Origin: an uncultured Treponema sp.
Lineage (GTDB): Bacteria; Spirochaetota; Spirochaetia; Treponematales; Treponemataceae
DNA: 7,153 bases
Direction of reading: 5' to 3'
Assembly (NCBI GenBank): GCA_905236465.1
Contig: CAJOQA010000359.1
Coordinates: forward strand, 1-7,153
Of the stretch, positions 6,756 through 7,153 are shown piece by piece. The notes under the pieces are model-generated. The model did no database searches. It was given only the letters and a program-made list of their open reading frames with translations, and was not told the origin of the DNA. Position 1 is the stretch's first letter; every line of letters starts with the position of its first letter. The position numbers were made by a program, and so were the translations under genes.

Positions 6756-7153
6756 TACATTGCCCCCCTTAGCGAAGGATTAAAGGCATCGCGTAAGCCG
6801 TTACCAAACTCATTGAAGCAAACCAAAAGTATTGAAATAAAAGCCGCAGGAAAGAAAACCGTATGTGGGTAAGAAGAAAGGGCTGCGGTTGCGGAGTTCA
6901 GCATAGAGCCGACGCTCGTTATCTTATCTGAGTCTAGGTTCACAATGCCAAGATATGTCAGGCTTGCTTCAGAAAAAATCACGCTTGGTATGCTCAAGAC
7001 CGAAGCCGTGATTATAAAGCCAAGCGATGCCGGCAGTATGTGTCGGAATATCAGGCGGCTGTCCTTTGCCCCAAGAGTGCGGCTTGCATTTACATAGTCT
7101 TGCCCTTTAAAGCGGTAGAACTGGGCACGCACTGTAGAAGAGATTCCAATCCA
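6755..7153 (-). CDS. oppC: Peptide ABC transporter permease (OppC/DppC type), 5' end missing
   Basis: The gene runs off the right edge; the last 132 residues and the TAA stop are visible. The frame is open to the edge (WIGISSTVRAQFY), matching the conserved stretch of binding-protein-dependent permeases, so the GTG near 7132 is not a start. The EAA loop that docks on the ATPase is at visible residues about 22-41: NASRTLGAKDSRLIFRHILP. Two membrane segments follow, about 43-60 (SLGFIITASVLSIPSVIF) and 97-113 (HTVFFPAAFISILLVCF). The tail FGNGLRDAFNPSLRG is typical of OppC/DppC. The fold forms half of the inner-membrane channel, paired with an OppB/DppB partner expected just upstream, outside the window. 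It overlaps the ATPase gene by one base. The OppC versus DppC label is by family resemblance; substrate is unknown. Confidence 0.92.
   Translation of the reverse strand, partial: WIGISSTVRAQFYRFKGQDYVNASRTLGAKDSRLIFRHILPASLGFIITASVLSIPSVIFSEASLTYLGIVNLDSDKITSVGSMLNSATAALSSYPHTVFFPAAFISILLVCFNEFGNGLRDAFNPSLRGAM
6763..6770 (-). promoter_or_regulatory. Ribosome binding site of the ATPase gene
   Basis: On the minus strand this is AAGGGGGG, 7 bases before the ATG at 6755 and inside the end of the permease gene. With the one-base TAATG overlap of stop and start, it points to translational coupling of permease and ATPase. Confidence 0.6.

Noticed and set aside
6472..6783. Plus-strand open frame of 103 codons
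   Set aside because: It lies opposite the ATPase N-terminal motifs and the permease end, so it is a shadow of those genes.
7130..7132. GTG as the start of the permease
   Set aside because: The codons before it (WIGISST) match the conserved family sequence and continue off the edge, so the gene is cut by the window.

Overview
The window looks like an AT-rich bacterial chromosome segment. It carries one rightward gene fragment and a block of four leftward genes that meet it tail to tail. A Treponema-like spirochaete is my best guess. The reasons are the low GC content, the exported Sel1 and PDZ repeat proteins, and an OppD-type ATPase resembling those of low-GC Gram-positives. No rRNA or single-copy marker gene is present to settle this, and a clostridial host cannot be excluded.

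Right end, minus strand (7153 down to 3556): the C-terminal part of an OppC/DppC-type peptide transporter permease overlaps by one base the start of an OppD/DppD-type ATPase of 404 residues. The ATPase is followed after only 5 bases by a cytoplasmic GH13 type I pullulanase (659 residues from the preferred start). No second ATPase (OppF/DppF) lies in the usual place after oppD.

Middle, minus strand (3526 down to 1469): 29 bases after the pullulanase, with its own strong ribosome binding site, comes an exported protein made of Sel1/TPR-like repeats interrupted by a bacterial SH3 domain. The tight spacing suggests that all four leftward genes share one transcript starting beyond the right edge. 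A functional link between peptide import, alpha-glucan debranching and the Sel1 protein is only inferred from this.

Left end, plus strand (1 to 1380): the 3' part of a gene encoding a helical, probably TPR-like, region followed by a C-terminal PDZ domain. Its reading frame is open to the left edge. The 88-base gap between the two convergent 3' ends holds a strong imperfect hairpin without a T-tract, probably a shared transcription end. I saw no mobile element, CRISPR array, tRNA or rRNA. No gap over 300 bases lacks a gene. I did not find a clearly new system. The most unusual points are the ATPase variant, the missing oppF, and the two repeat proteins of unknown function.
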